Below, one piece after another: positions 50,885 to 59,783 of a stretch of DNA of 64,000 bases. The stretch covers positions 62,001-126,000 of the forward strand of contig NZ_JAGJEC010000005.1 in NCBI RefSeq assembly GCF_018100785.1, given 5' to 3'. This stretch comes from Maribacter sp. MMG018 (lineage in GTDB: Bacteria; Bacteroidota; Bacteroidia; Flavobacteriales; Flavobacteriaceae). Under the pieces are notes generated by a model. That model did not search any database and was not told where the DNA came from. It worked only from the letters and a program-made list of their open reading frames with translations. Position 1 is the stretch's first letter, and each line of letters opens with the position of its first letter. A program made the translations under genes and the position numbers.

Positions 50885-51966
50885 TGGAGAATAGTAAAGA
50901 AATGAGATCTTGGTTGGACGATATGGGGTTAGACCACCCTTTAGTAATAGCGGGTCCATGTAGTGCCGAAACAGAGGAGCAGGTTTTAAAGATTGCACAT
51001 GATTTAAAAGATACCGATGTAAATTATTACAGGGCCGGTATATGGAAACCAAGAACACGCCCCGGTAATTTTGAAGGGGTAGGGGCCTTAGGTTTAAAAT
51101 GGTTGCAAAGGGTAAAGGAAGAAACCGGACTAAAAACAGCGACAGAAGTAGCGAACAGGGCCCATGTAGAGTTGGCTTTGGAGTATGATGTTGATTTGCT
51201 TTGGATCGGGGCGCGTTCTACGGTGAGCCCTTTTATTATGCAAGAATTGGCAGATGCTTTGGAAGGCACCGATAAGATTGTTTTGGTAAAAAATCCTGTA
51301 AACCCGGATTTGGCATTGTGGTTGGGCGGTATAGAAAGACTGTACACCGCAGGAATAAAAAAATTAGGAGCTATCCATAGAGGATTTTCTACCTATGAGA
51401 AAACGAAGTACAGAAACATACCAGAATGGCAAATGGCGGTTGAGTTCCAAAATAGGTTCCCAGATTTACCATTGATCAATGACCCATCACATATCACAGG
51501 AAAGAGAGATATGATTTTTGATGTATCGCAGACTGCATTGGATCTGAACTTTGATGGTTTGATGATAGAAACACATCACGATCCCGATAATGCATGGAGT
51601 GATGCAGCACAACAGGTGACACCGTCAAAATTGGTTCAAATAATGAGAGATCTAAGAATCAGGAAAGAATCTGATCCCGAGGCTGAATACAACGCTGAAT
51701 TAAGTAACCTAAGAGCTCAGATAGATATGATCGACAATCAATTGATCGAGACTTTAGGTAAGAGAATGAAGATTTCCGATAGTATCGGTGCTCTTAAAAA
51801 ACAAAAAAATGTAGCCGTTTTACAATCCAATAGATGGAACCAGATTTTGGGGGCCATGATCTTAGAGGGAGAAAGTAAAGGACTTAGTGAAGAATTTGTC
51901 TTAAGAATGTTTAAGGCGATCCACCAAGAGTCGATCAACCACCAAGAGAAAATAGTGAACTCTTAG
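50884..51966 (+). CDS. Bifunctional DAHP synthase/chorismate mutase (type II, C-terminal)
   Basis: 360 residues. Residues 1-255 are a type I-beta DAHP synthase: VIAGPCSAETEEQVL, YRAGIWKPRTRPGNFEGVG, KTATEVAN, KNPVNPDLALWLGGIERL, INDPSHITGKRD and METHHDPDNAWSDAAQQVTP. Residues about 265-360 are an AroQ-type chorismate mutase (LRAQIDMIDNQLIETLGKRMKISDSIGALKKQKNV). It thus performs the first shikimate step and the first Phe/Tyr branch step. This C-terminal mutase fusion is known in Bacteroidota, where the mutase can act as the regulatory domain. It is the last gene of the attenuated operon. Confidence 0.96.
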   Translation: MENSKEMRSWLDDMGLDHPLVIAGPCSAETEEQVLKIAHDLKDTDVNYYRAGIWKPRTRPGNFEGVGALGLKWLQRVKEETGLKTATEVANRAHVELALEYDVDLLWIGARSTVSPFIMQELADALEGTDKIVLVKNPVNPDLALWLGGIERLYTAGIKKLGAIHRGFSTYEKTKYRNIPEWQMAVEFQNRFPDLPLINDPSHITGKRDMIFDVSQTALDLNFDGLMIETHHDPDNAWSDAAQQVTPSKLVQIMRDLRIRKESDPEAEYNAELSNLRAQIDMIDNQLIETLGKRMKISDSIGALKKQKNVAVLQSNRWNQILGAMILEGESKGLSEEFVLRMFKAIHQESINHQEKIVNS

Positions 51967-51992
51967 GGTAACGATTTCTTTTTAAAAATTCT

Positions 51993-52019
51993 AAAAAGCA
52001 GCCAACTGGCTGCTTTTTT
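51993..52019 (+). terminator. Intrinsic terminator of the aromatic operon
   Basis: An 11-bp stem (51993-52003 with 52008-52018) with an AACT loop and A/T flanks, 27 bases after the last gene. Confidence 0.88.
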
Positions 52020-52109
52020 ATTTGCTGTAAGAAAATACTTAATTATGTGGCAATATTGCCATTTCTAGGACGTTAAGGGTTTATAAAACAATCAACTTAA
52101 GTTCAAGGT

Positions 52110-54206
52110 ATGAGAAAAATTATTTTTTTAGGATTGGTAATGTTTGCCGTAGCGAACGTCAAGGCCCAATCCTATATAGGTTTCCTGTCGGATAACTATA
52201 GCGGGGTGCACGGGGTAATCGGCAACCCTGCGAATATAGCCGATTCTAGATTCAAAACAGATGTAAACTTAGTAGGGGCAAGTGCTTTTATTAGTAACGA
52301 TTACGTAGGCGTCGGACTTTCCGATTTAATGGGTAGCGATTTTGATTATGACACCGATGCTGAGCTGTCCGCGTCAACAAACAATAATATTGCAGGTAAT
52401 GTAGATGTATTGGGGCCAGCGTTTATGTTTAATCTGACTCCCAAGAGTTCCATTGCGGTTTTTTCAAGGGCGAGAGCATTTGTGACATTGAGCGAGATAA
52501 ACGGGGAGACCATAGATGATTTGGATGACGGTATTGATGAAAACCGCGATTTTATGGTAGATGAAGGTAATTTCTATGGTTCTGCCAGTGGTTGGGCCGA
52601 GATAGGGGTAACATATGCCCATGTGCTGTATAACAAAGAGCAACATTTCTTAAAAGGTGGACTTTCTTTAAAATACTTAAAAGGAGTGGGTAATGTTTAT
52701 ACTACAGGTACTGATGTTCAAATTGCATACGATGCCGATGGAGCCACTTTGCCAGATAGTTCAACCGTTGGTACTCTTACCTCTACGGGTGAAGTTGCCT
52801 ATGGTAGTAGCGCTGATTTTGAAGATGACGATTATGAATTTGAAATGCCGAACAATGCGAGTGGTTTTGGTGTAGACCTTGGTTTTGTATACGAATGGAG
52901 ACCGGATTATAAAAACTATATTACTACCAATGCCGACGGTACGGTACATGTACAGAAAGATAAGAATAAATATAAGCTAAAGGTAGGGCTTTCGGTTACG
53001 GATCTGGGGGCTGTTAAGTATGATGATGGTGTAGAGGATAGTTATGATATCACCAATTCTATTACAGAAGACGATTATGAGCAATACGATGGTATTGAAG
53101 AAAAATTAGAGAACCTATACGTACTTACAAGTACGGAACAAGGTATAAAATCATCCTTGCCCTCTGCGCTACATTTTAATGTGGACTATAATATAAACAA
53201 AGGTTTCTATGTAAACCTGAATACAGATATTTCGTTGAAATCTGCAGGCAGTAATATTGTTAAAAGAGTAAATATTTTATCACTTACACCTCGTTTCGAA
53301 AGCAAGTGGTTTAGTTTTTATTTGCCATTTAGTACCTATCAATATAGCGGTTTTCAAATGGGTGCCGGTTTTAGGGCCGGGCCATTGTATGTAGGTTCCG
53401 GTTCGGTGATTACCTCACTGACAAAAGATAAGATACAAGGTAGCGACGTGTATTTGGGGTTAAAAGTGCCCGTTTATCAAGGAAGTCCAAAAGATAAGGA
53501 TGAAGATGGTGTTATAGATAAGTTGGATAATTGTCCTAAAGTTCCCGGACCTGTAGAAAATAACGGTTGCCCATGGGAAGATACAGATGGTGATACCGTT
53601 ATGGATAATGAAGATCAATGTGTAAACGAAGCAGGACCGGTAGAGAACAATGGTTGTCCTTGGGGCGATACAGATGGCGATACCGTTCTAGATAATGAGG
53701 ATAATTGTATAGATGAGGCCGGACCTGTTGAAAATAATGGTTGCCCTTGGCCAGATACCGACCAAGATGGTGTTTTGGATAAGGATGATAATTGTGTCGA
53801 TGAGGTAGGCACCGTTGCCAATAACGGTTGTCCCGAACCGGTTGTTACGGAAGAAGTGCAAAAATCGTTGAACGAGTATGCAAAAACCATTTTGTTCACC
53901 TCGGGCAAAGCTACGTTAAAGGATGAATCCACGGCAGTTTTGGTAGACATCGTTAAAATCTTAAAAGAGTATCCGAACGCCAGTTTTACAGTAGAAGGGC
54001 ATACAGATAGTATAGGTTCGGTACAGACCAATCAAAAATTATCGGAAGAACGTGCTAAATCTGTTATGGATTTCTTGGTAAAGAACGGTATAGATAGTAC
54101 AAGGTTAACAGCTGTTGGTTATGGTGAGAGTAAGCCTATAGCTACCAATATGTATAAAGATGGAAGGGAAAAGAATAGAAGGGTAGAAATAAACCTTGTA
54201 AAATAG
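52110..54206 (+). CDS. OmpA-family protein with DUF5723-like barrel and TSP3-type repeats
   Basis: 698 residues. A signal peptide (ending VKAQ) precedes a barrel-like region of about 440 residues (DUF5723 type). Next come four 29-residue calcium-binding thrombospondin type 3-like repeats (DxDxDGVxDxxDNC, each ending ENNGCPW or similar; residues about 462-577). The C-terminal OmpA peptidoglycan-binding domain has TILFTSGKATLKDES, FTVEGHTDSIGSVQTNQKLSEERAKSVMDFLV and RRVEINLVK. It probably anchors the outer membrane to peptidoglycan. It is monocistronic between two terminators. Confidence 0.9.
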   Translation: MRKIIFLGLVMFAVANVKAQSYIGFLSDNYSGVHGVIGNPANIADSRFKTDVNLVGASAFISNDYVGVGLSDLMGSDFDYDTDAELSASTNNNIAGNVDVLGPAFMFNLTPKSSIAVFSRARAFVTLSEINGETIDDLDDGIDENRDFMVDEGNFYGSASGWAEIGVTYAHVLYNKEQHFLKGGLSLKYLKGVGNVYTTGTDVQIAYDADGATLPDSSTVGTLTSTGEVAYGSSADFEDDDYEFEMPNNASGFGVDLGFVYEWRPDYKNYITTNADGTVHVQKDKNKYKLKVGLSVTDLGAVKYDDGVEDSYDITNSITEDDYEQYDGIEEKLENLYVLTSTEQGIKSSLPSALHFNVDYNINKGFYVNLNTDISLKSAGSNIVKRVNILSLTPRFESKWFSFYLPFSTYQYSGFQMGAGFRAGPLYVGSGSVITSLTKDKIQGSDVYLGLKVPVYQGSPKDKDEDGVIDKLDNCPKVPGPVENNGCPWEDTDGDTVMDNEDQCVNEAGPVENNGCPWGDTDGDTVLDNEDNCIDEAGPVENNGCPWPDTDQDGVLDKDDNCVDEVGTVANNGCPEPVVTEEVQKSLNEYAKTILFTSGKATLKDESTAVLVDIVKILKEYPNASFTVEGHTDSIGSVQTNQKLSEERAKSVMDFLVKNGIDSTRLTAVGYGESKPIATNMYKDGREKNRRVEINLVK
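53493..53840 (+). repeat. Four tandem 87-bp repeats encoding TSP3-type calcium-binding units
   Basis: The period is exactly 87 bases (29 codons). The second and third units are the most alike at DNA level (GATACAGATGG, GATACCGTT, GATAATGA shared), suggesting recent duplication. Asp residues recur at the calcium-ligand positions, and each unit has two Cys. Confidence 0.85.
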
Positions 54207-54230
54207 AAAACAACATTTTTTATATAGATG

Positions 54231-54258
54231 AAAAGCCCTTTTTTAAGGGCTTTTTGTT
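54231..54258 (+). terminator. Intrinsic terminator after the OmpA-family gene
   Basis: A 10-bp stem (54231-54240 with 54245-54254), TTTT loop, T-rich 3' side. Confidence 0.88.
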
Positions 54259-54395
54259 TTGTAGGTCATTACAGTCGATGGAATGGAATAATGGATTTGT
54301 ACTTACAGCATACGTTGAGGCCATGATTTTCTTGATCTCTTGTTTATATTTGATTCTGAAAGTATTATTGTTTCTTTGCAGTATCAATTAAAAGA

Positions 54396-55349
54396 ATGAT
54401 AGGAACAGTTTATAAATCTACGGGAAGTTGGTATACGGTGAAGGCTGGTGATGGGCAGTTTTATGAATGTCGGATCAAGGGTAAATTCAGGATCAAGGGC
54501 ATTAAGAGTACCAATCCTGTGGCGGTAGGTGATCAGGTCCATTTTGAGCTCGAGGACAAAGGGGAACAAAATGTAGGGGTGATCCATAGTATTGTAGACC
54601 GTAAAAACTATATTATTCGAAAATCTGTCAACCTATCAAAGCAAACACATATTATAGCTGCCAACCTAGATCAGGTGTTTTTGTTGGTTACGTTGAACAA
54701 TCCGACCACATATACCATTTTTATAGATCGTTTTTTGGTAACGGCCGAGGCTTATGATATTCCGGTAGTTTTGGTGTTCAACAAGATAGATACGTATTCG
54801 GAAGAAGAGATCGATGAGATTAAATTTTTAGCGGCCCTTTATAGGGATATAGGGTATACCTGTGTGGGTATTTCGGCGAAGACCGGTAAAAATGTTGATA
54901 AGATAAAAGAGATGATGGTCGGCAAAACATCTATGTTTTCTGGGCATTCGGGCGTAGGTAAATCTACTTTGATCAATGCCATAGAACCTAATTTGGATAT
55001 TAAAACGGCAGAAATTTCACAACAACACCTACAGGGGCAGCATACGACTACCTTTGCAGAAATGTTCGATCTTAGTTTTGGTGCTCGTATTATCGATACT
55101 CCCGGAATAAAAGGGTTTGGTATTGTTGATATGGAAAGGGAAGAGATCGGAGATTATTTTCCAGAATTTTTTAATCTAAAACATACATGTAAGTTTAACA
55201 ACTGTATTCACTTAGATGAACCCAAATGCGGTGTAAAACAAGCCCTTGAAGAGGGCAAGGTTTCTTGGAGCCGTTATAGAAGTTATCTGCAGATGATTTC
55301 TGGGGAAGAAGAAAATTACAGAATAGACGCTTACGGAGAAAAGAAATGA
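54396..55349 (+). CDS. rsgA: Ribosome small-subunit-dependent GTPase A
   Basis: A 317-residue circularly permuted GTPase that checks late 30S maturation. The N-terminal OB-fold (GTVYKSTGSWYTVKAGDGQFYECRIKGKF) precedes the permuted motifs: G4 VFNKIDTYS, then G1 SGHSGVGKSTLINA (about residue 186), then G3 DTPGIKGFG. The C-terminal zinc knuckle is CKFNNCIHLDEPKCGV. It starts a tight cluster with dtd and mazG; its stop overlaps dtd (ATGA). Confidence 0.97.
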   Translation: MIGTVYKSTGSWYTVKAGDGQFYECRIKGKFRIKGIKSTNPVAVGDQVHFELEDKGEQNVGVIHSIVDRKNYIIRKSVNLSKQTHIIAANLDQVFLLVTLNNPTTYTIFIDRFLVTAEAYDIPVVLVFNKIDTYSEEEIDEIKFLAALYRDIGYTCVGISAKTGKNVDKIKEMMVGKTSMFSGHSGVGKSTLINAIEPNLDIKTAEISQQHLQGQHTTTFAEMFDLSFGARIIDTPGIKGFGIVDMEREEIGDYFPEFFNLKHTCKFNNCIHLDEPKCGVKQALEEGKVSWSRYRSYLQMISGEEENYRIDAYGEKK

Positions 55350-55798
55350 GAACAGTTTTACAGCGTGTGTCAAGGGCCAGCGTAACGGTAGATGGTAAGA
55401 AGGTATCATCCATAGAAAATGGTCTATTATTACTTTTGGGTATTACAGACGATGACGGTTTGGAAGATATTCAATGGTTGGTGAGAAAAGTGGTCAACCT
55501 TCGTATTTTCGAAGATGAAGAAGGTGTCATGAACAAATCTATAAAAGATGTGGACGGCGACATTATAGTGGTAAGTCAGTTTACGCTGCATGCTGCCGTT
55601 AAGAAAGGTAATAGGCCTTCTTATATAAAAGCGGCAAAACCCGATATTGCCATTCCCCTTTACGAGAGCTTTGTGCAACATTTGGAAACCGAACTGGAAA
55701 AAAAGGTAGGCACAGGTGTCTTTGGGGCCGATATGAAAGTGGATTTGTTGAACGATGGACCTGTGACCATAATCATAGATACAAAAAATAAAGAGTAA
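55346..55798 (+). CDS. dtd: D-aminoacyl-tRNA deacylase
   Basis: Removes D-amino acids mischarged on tRNA. It is 150 residues with MRTVLQRVSRASVTVDGK at the start, the catalytic SQFTLHA motif (about residues 77-83, the family's SQxTL) and the NDGPVTIIID GP-cisPro motif near the end. It overlaps rsgA by 4 bases, and its stop shares a base with the mazG start. Confidence 0.97.
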   Translation: MRTVLQRVSRASVTVDGKKVSSIENGLLLLLGITDDDGLEDIQWLVRKVVNLRIFEDEEGVMNKSIKDVDGDIIVVSQFTLHAAVKKGNRPSYIKAAKPDIAIPLYESFVQHLETELEKKVGTGVFGADMKVDLLNDGPVTIIIDTKNKE

Positions 55799-56124
55799 TG
55801 AATATTCAGAACGCACAAAAAGCGGTAGACGATTGGATCAAAGAACACGGGGTAAGATACTTTAATGAATTGACCAATATGGCCCAGCTTACCGAAGAGG
55901 TAGGTGAAGTGGCCCGTATTATAGCCCGTAGGTATGGTGAGCAAAGCGAGAAAGAATCTGATAAATCGAAGGATTTGGGAGAAGAGTTGGCAGATGTGCT
56001 GTTTGTGGTCTTGTGCTTGGCCAACCAAACCGGAATAGATTTGCAACAATCTTTTGACAAGAAGTTAGATTTAAAAACAAAGCGAGATCACGATCGTCAT
56101 CACAATAACAAAAAGCTCAAATAG
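55798..56124 (+). CDS. MazG-type nucleotide pyrophosphohydrolase
   Basis: A 108-residue all-alpha NTP-PPase fold with LTEEVGEVARIIARRYGEQ and EELADVLFVVLCLANQTGIDLQQSF, which carry the EExxE and ExxD metal-binding residues. It is half the length of full MazG and resembles the single-domain iMazG/dUTPase-like class. It probably hydrolyses non-canonical or excess (d)NTPs. It is coupled to dtd. Confidence 0.92.
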   Translation: MNIQNAQKAVDDWIKEHGVRYFNELTNMAQLTEEVGEVARIIARRYGEQSEKESDKSKDLGEELADVLFVVLCLANQTGIDLQQSFDKKLDLKTKRDHDRHHNNKKLK

Positions 56125-56127
56125 TAC

Positions 56128-56135
56128 TATATTTG
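56128..56135 (+). promoter_or_regulatory. Candidate -7 element for aroA
   Basis: TATATTTG is a perfect TAnnTTTG match 26 bases before the aroA start. It lies just after the mazG stop, so aroA can be transcribed separately from the rsgA cluster. Confidence 0.45.
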
Positions 56136-56161
56136 AGGTTCGTTTTTAATACATATATATC

Positions 56162-57391
56162 TTGAGACTTCATCTTTCTGGCCCATCTGACAAGCTTTTA
56201 AAAGAAACTATAAAAATTACGGGATCTAAGAGTGAATCTAACCGATCACTATTATTGTCTGCGCTCTATGATGGGATAGAAATTTTAAATCTTTCCAATT
56301 CCGATGATGCCCAGGTAATGGGTCAAGGTTTAACTAAAAAATCAGGAGCGGTAGACATTCACCATGCCGGTACCGCCATGCGTTTTCTAACCGGTTACTT
56401 TGCAACTTTAGAGGGTAGCGATGTAACTCTTACGGGTTCTAAACGTATGACCGAGCGCCCCATTAAAATTTTGGTAGATGCCTTAAAAGAATTGGGTGCC
56501 GATATTTCATATGTGAACCAAGAAGGGTATCCTCCATTAAAAATAAAGGGAAAGAAAATAACAAAGAACAAGGTAAGTCTTCCAGCCAATGTAAGCAGTC
56601 AATATATATCGTCTCTTTTATTGGTGGCCCCTAGTTTAGAGAATGGTTTAGAATTGGAGTTGGTCGGTAAGATTACATCCGTGCCCTATATAAAAATGAC
56701 CTTGTCATTGTTAGGGGAAATAGGGGTCAGTACCTCATTTGAAGAAAATACGATCATAGTCGGCGCTACACCGACGGTGGCCGCTACAACCTTGGTAGTA
56801 GAATCCGATTGGAGTTCGGCTTCCTATTTTTATAGCATCGTCGCCTTGGCCGAGACAGGTACGGAAATTACCTTGTCGGCCTACAAAAAGAACAGCCTTC
56901 AAGGCGATAGCGTATTAAGTGAGATATATAATCAATTTGGGGTAGAGACTGTTTTTGGGGATAATCAAATAAGATTAAAGAAAGTTTCGGAATGTAAGCA
57001 ATCTAACATTGAGCTAGATTTGGCCAATGCGCCCGACATCGCCCAAACAATTGCGGTAACGTGCTTTGGCCTGGGGATAGGTTGTCATCTTACGGGGCTA
57101 CATACCTTAAAGATCAAGGAAACGGATAGGTTAGAGGCATTAAAGACCGAACTGTCAAAATTGGGTGCCAATATTTCTGTGACCGATAAAACACTTACAT
57201 TAAGAGTAGGCGATAAGATAAATAGCGAAGTTGCCATAGATACCTATAACGACCATAGAATGGCCATGGCATTTGCACCGTTGGCCATGAAGACCTCACT
57301 TTTTGTGAACGATGCGATGGTGGTTTCCAAATCATATCCCGACTTTTGGGAAGACATGAAAACGCTTCAATTTAAAGTGGAAGAATTATAA
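56162..57391 (+). CDS. aroA: 3-phosphoshikimate 1-carboxyvinyltransferase (EPSP synthase)
   Basis: The sixth shikimate step. It is 409 residues with a TTG start at 56162; no in-frame ATG is closer and the protein begins at the expected MRLHLSGP. Key segments are GSKSESNRSLLLSAL (about residue 20; Lys and Arg for substrate), HHAGTAMRFLTGYFA, PANVSSQYISSLLL, DLANAPDIAQTIAV, KIKETDRLEALKTEL and YNDHRMAMAFAPLAMK. It supplies the chorismate used by the operon at 48 kb but is not joined to it, and no leader peptide is seen here. Confidence 0.95.
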   Translation: MRLHLSGPSDKLLKETIKITGSKSESNRSLLLSALYDGIEILNLSNSDDAQVMGQGLTKKSGAVDIHHAGTAMRFLTGYFATLEGSDVTLTGSKRMTERPIKILVDALKELGADISYVNQEGYPPLKIKGKKITKNKVSLPANVSSQYISSLLLVAPSLENGLELELVGKITSVPYIKMTLSLLGEIGVSTSFEENTIIVGATPTVAATTLVVESDWSSASYFYSIVALAETGTEITLSAYKKNSLQGDSVLSEIYNQFGVETVFGDNQIRLKKVSECKQSNIELDLANAPDIAQTIAVTCFGLGIGCHLTGLHTLKIKETDRLEALKTELSKLGANISVTDKTLTLRVGDKINSEVAIDTYNDHRMAMAFAPLAMKTSLFVNDAMVVSKSYPDFWEDMKTLQFKVEEL

Positions 57392-57403
57392 TTCCGTATT
57401 TAC

Positions 57404-57435
57404 TTGACAACCCCCTGTTTCAGATTGTATCTTTG
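57404..57435 (+). promoter_or_regulatory. Candidate promoter of queA
   Basis: TTG (57404-57406, in CTTGAC), a 21-base spacer, then TATCTTTG (57428-57435): a perfect Bacteroidota consensus, 35 bases before the ATG. Confidence 0.65.
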
Positions 57436-57470
57436 CAGCCGCAATTTGCTATACTAAAAAAATTAGCCAC

Positions 57471-58523
57471 ATGAAATTATCTAACTTTAATTTTGAACTT
57501 CCAAAAGAATTATTGGCTGAACACCCATCCGAAAATAGGGATGAATCTAAACTAATGGTGGTCCATGCGGATACCGGCAAGATAGAGCATAGGATGTTCA
57601 AGGACATGATCGATTATTTTGATGAAGGTGATGTGATGGTCCTTAACAATACCAAAGTATTTCCTGCCCGTTTGTACGGAAACAAAGAAAAGACCGGAGC
57701 GCGTATTGAAGTGTTCTTGTTAAGAGAGCTGAACGAAGAACAGCGCCTATGGGACGTGTTGGTAGATCCTGCCCGTAAAATACGTATTGGTAACAAACTT
57801 TATTTCGGAGATGACGAAACATTGGTTGCCGAGGTTATAGATAATACAACTTCAAGAGGAAGAACGTTACGCTTTTTATACGATGGGGCTTACTTGGATT
57901 TTAGAAGAAAATTAAGGGAGCTCGGGCAAACACCCTTACCAAAATATATAAAGAGAGATGTTGAGCCAGAAGACGAGGAGCGTTACCAGACCATTTATGC
58001 AAAATATGAAGGAGCGGTAGCTGCACCAACAGCAGGGCTACACTTTTCAAAGCATTTGCTAAAAAGGTTAGAGATAAAAGGTATCGACTTTGCAGAGTTG
58101 ACCCTTCATGTTGGTCTTGGTACTTTTAATCCTGTAGAGGTAGAAGACCTTTCTAAACATAAAATGGATAGCGAAGAGTTGGTCATAGATGAAAAAGCTA
58201 CCGAAATAGTGAACAACGCCAAATTGGAAAAACGTCGTATATGTGCCGTAGGTACCACGGCGATGAGAGGTTTGGAAAGTGCGGTGTCATCTAATCATAC
58301 CTTGAATACGTTCGAAGGCTGGACGAACAAATTTATCTTCCCTCCTTACGATTTTAGTATTGCCAATGCAATGATTACCAATTTCCATTTACCAAAATCT
58401 ACTTTGTTGATGATGGTATCTGCGTTTATGGGGCACGATTTAATGAAGAAAGCATATAAAGAGGCAATAATGGAAGGCTATAGGTTCTATTCTTATGGTG
58501 ATGCCATGTTGATCTTAAGATAA
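57471..58523 (+). CDS. queA: S-adenosylmethionine:tRNA ribosyltransferase-isomerase
   Basis: Converts preQ1 in tRNA to epoxyqueuosine, using SAM as the ribosyl donor. It is 350 residues with [22 protein letters not shown] at the start, [50 protein letters not shown] and [18 protein letters not shown]. It has its own promoter and terminator. Confidence 0.97.
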   Translation: MKLSNFNFELPKELLAEHPSENRDESKLMVVHADTGKIEHRMFKDMIDYFDEGDVMVLNNTKVFPARLYGNKEKTGARIEVFLLRELNEEQRLWDVLVDPARKIRIGNKLYFGDDETLVAEVIDNTTSRGRTLRFLYDGAYLDFRRKLRELGQTPLPKYIKRDVEPEDEERYQTIYAKYEGAVAAPTAGLHFSKHLLKRLEIKGIDFAELTLHVGLGTFNPVEVEDLSKHKMDSEELVIDEKATEIVNNAKLEKRRICAVGTTAMRGLESAVSSNHTLNTFEGWTNKFIFPPYDFSIANAMITNFHLPKSTLLMMVSAFMGHDLMKKAYKEAIMEGYRFYSYGDAMLILR

Positions 58524-58560
58524 ATACAAAATTCCTTTTAAAAGGAAATAAGTAAAAATG

Positions 58561-58598
58561 TCCCGCTTTGTCCGTATATAGAGAAAGCGGGATTTTTT
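58561..58598 (+). terminator. Intrinsic terminator after queA
   Basis: A 9-bp stem TCCCGCTTT/AAAGCGGGA (58561-58569 with 58584-58592) followed by six T residues. Confidence 0.88.
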
Positions 58599-58619
58599 GT
58601 AATACCTACCTTTGGCAAG

Positions 58620-59660
58620 ATGGAAGCAAAGAAAAAAGACATTCGGGCCTTAACACGAGAACAGTTGAGAGCATTTTTTGTGCAGAACGGAGACAAAGCT
58701 TTTCGTGGTAATCAGATCTATGAGTGGCTTTGGCAAAAAGGAGCGCACTCTTTTGATGTGATGACCAACTTGTCTAAAGAGACCCGAGAAATGCTTGCTG
58801 CCAATTTTGTGATCAACCACATTAAGGTGGATCAAATGCAACGTAGTGCCGACGGTACCATAAAGAATGCCGTAAGGTTACATGACGACTTGGTGGTAGA
58901 ATCGGTATTAATACCCACAAAAACGAGAACTACGGCATGTGTTTCCAGTCAGGTAGGGTGTAGTTTGGACTGTAGGTTCTGTGCCACCGCACGTTTAAAA
59001 AGAATGCGCAATCTTAACCCTGATGAGATCTATGATCAGGTGGTGGCCATAGATAACGAAAGCAGGCTATATTTTGATAGGCCTTTGAGCAATATTGTGT
59101 TTATGGGTATGGGAGAGCCTTTGATGAACTATAACAATGTGCTCAAAGCAATAGAGAAAATTACTTCGCCCGATGGTTTGGGGATGTCTCCAAAACGTAT
59201 TACGGTCTCTACCTCTGGTGTACCCAAGTTGATTAAAAAAATGGCCGATGATGAGGTTAAATTTAAACTGGCCGTATCATTACATTCGGCTGTTGACGAT
59301 ATACGAACTTCGATAATGCCTTTTAACGCCACTTTTACACTGGCCGATCTTAGGGAAGCATTAATATATTGGTATCAAAAGACAAAAAGTAGAATAACCT
59401 ATGAATATGTAGTTTGGGAAGGTATCAATGATCATAAAAGCGATGTGGATGCATTGGTCGATTTTTGTAGGTTTGCTCCATCAAAAGTAAATCTTATCGA
59501 ATACAACCCTATAGATGACGGCGAATTTCAGCAAGCATCTAACAAGGCCATAGATATGTATGTGAATACCTTAGAGAAGAACGGTATTACCGTTACGGTA
59601 AGGCGGTCTAGGGGAAAAGATATAGATGCCGCATGTGGGCAGCTTGCCAATAAATCATAA
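58620..59660 (+). CDS. rlmN: 23S rRNA/tRNA adenine-C2 methyltransferase
   Basis: A radical SAM enzyme that methylates A2503 of 23S rRNA and A37 of tRNA. It is 346 residues. The cluster motif CSLDCRFCATA (C-x3-C-x2-C) is at about residue 119, and the two catalytic cysteines are in TTACVSSQVG and in IDAACGQL near the C-terminus. MGMGEPLMNYNNVLKA and LAVSLHSA are also typical. It starts 22 bases after the queA terminator. Confidence 0.97.
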   Translation: MEAKKKDIRALTREQLRAFFVQNGDKAFRGNQIYEWLWQKGAHSFDVMTNLSKETREMLAANFVINHIKVDQMQRSADGTIKNAVRLHDDLVVESVLIPTKTRTTACVSSQVGCSLDCRFCATARLKRMRNLNPDEIYDQVVAIDNESRLYFDRPLSNIVFMGMGEPLMNYNNVLKAIEKITSPDGLGMSPKRITVSTSGVPKLIKKMADDEVKFKLAVSLHSAVDDIRTSIMPFNATFTLADLREALIYWYQKTKSRITYEYVVWEGINDHKSDVDALVDFCRFAPSKVNLIEYNPIDDGEFQQASNKAIDMYVNTLEKNGITVTVRRSRGKDIDAACGQLANKS

Positions 59661-59725
59661 TATGGTTTTCTAAATTCTTGATTGGGTCAACTTTTGGTCC
59701 AATACTTTGGCTTTATATGCTATAC

Positions 59726-59759
59726 TTGGCCATAGTTGTTGCACTTTTCGCTAATTTTG
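59726..59759 (+). promoter_or_regulatory. Candidate promoter of the polyprenyl synthase gene
   Basis: TTG at 59726-59728, a 23-base spacer, and TAATTTTG at 59752-59759, a perfect -7 match, 24 bases before the start codon. Confidence 0.45.
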
Positions 59760-59783
59760 AAATTATAAGCCAAACCAAACTGC

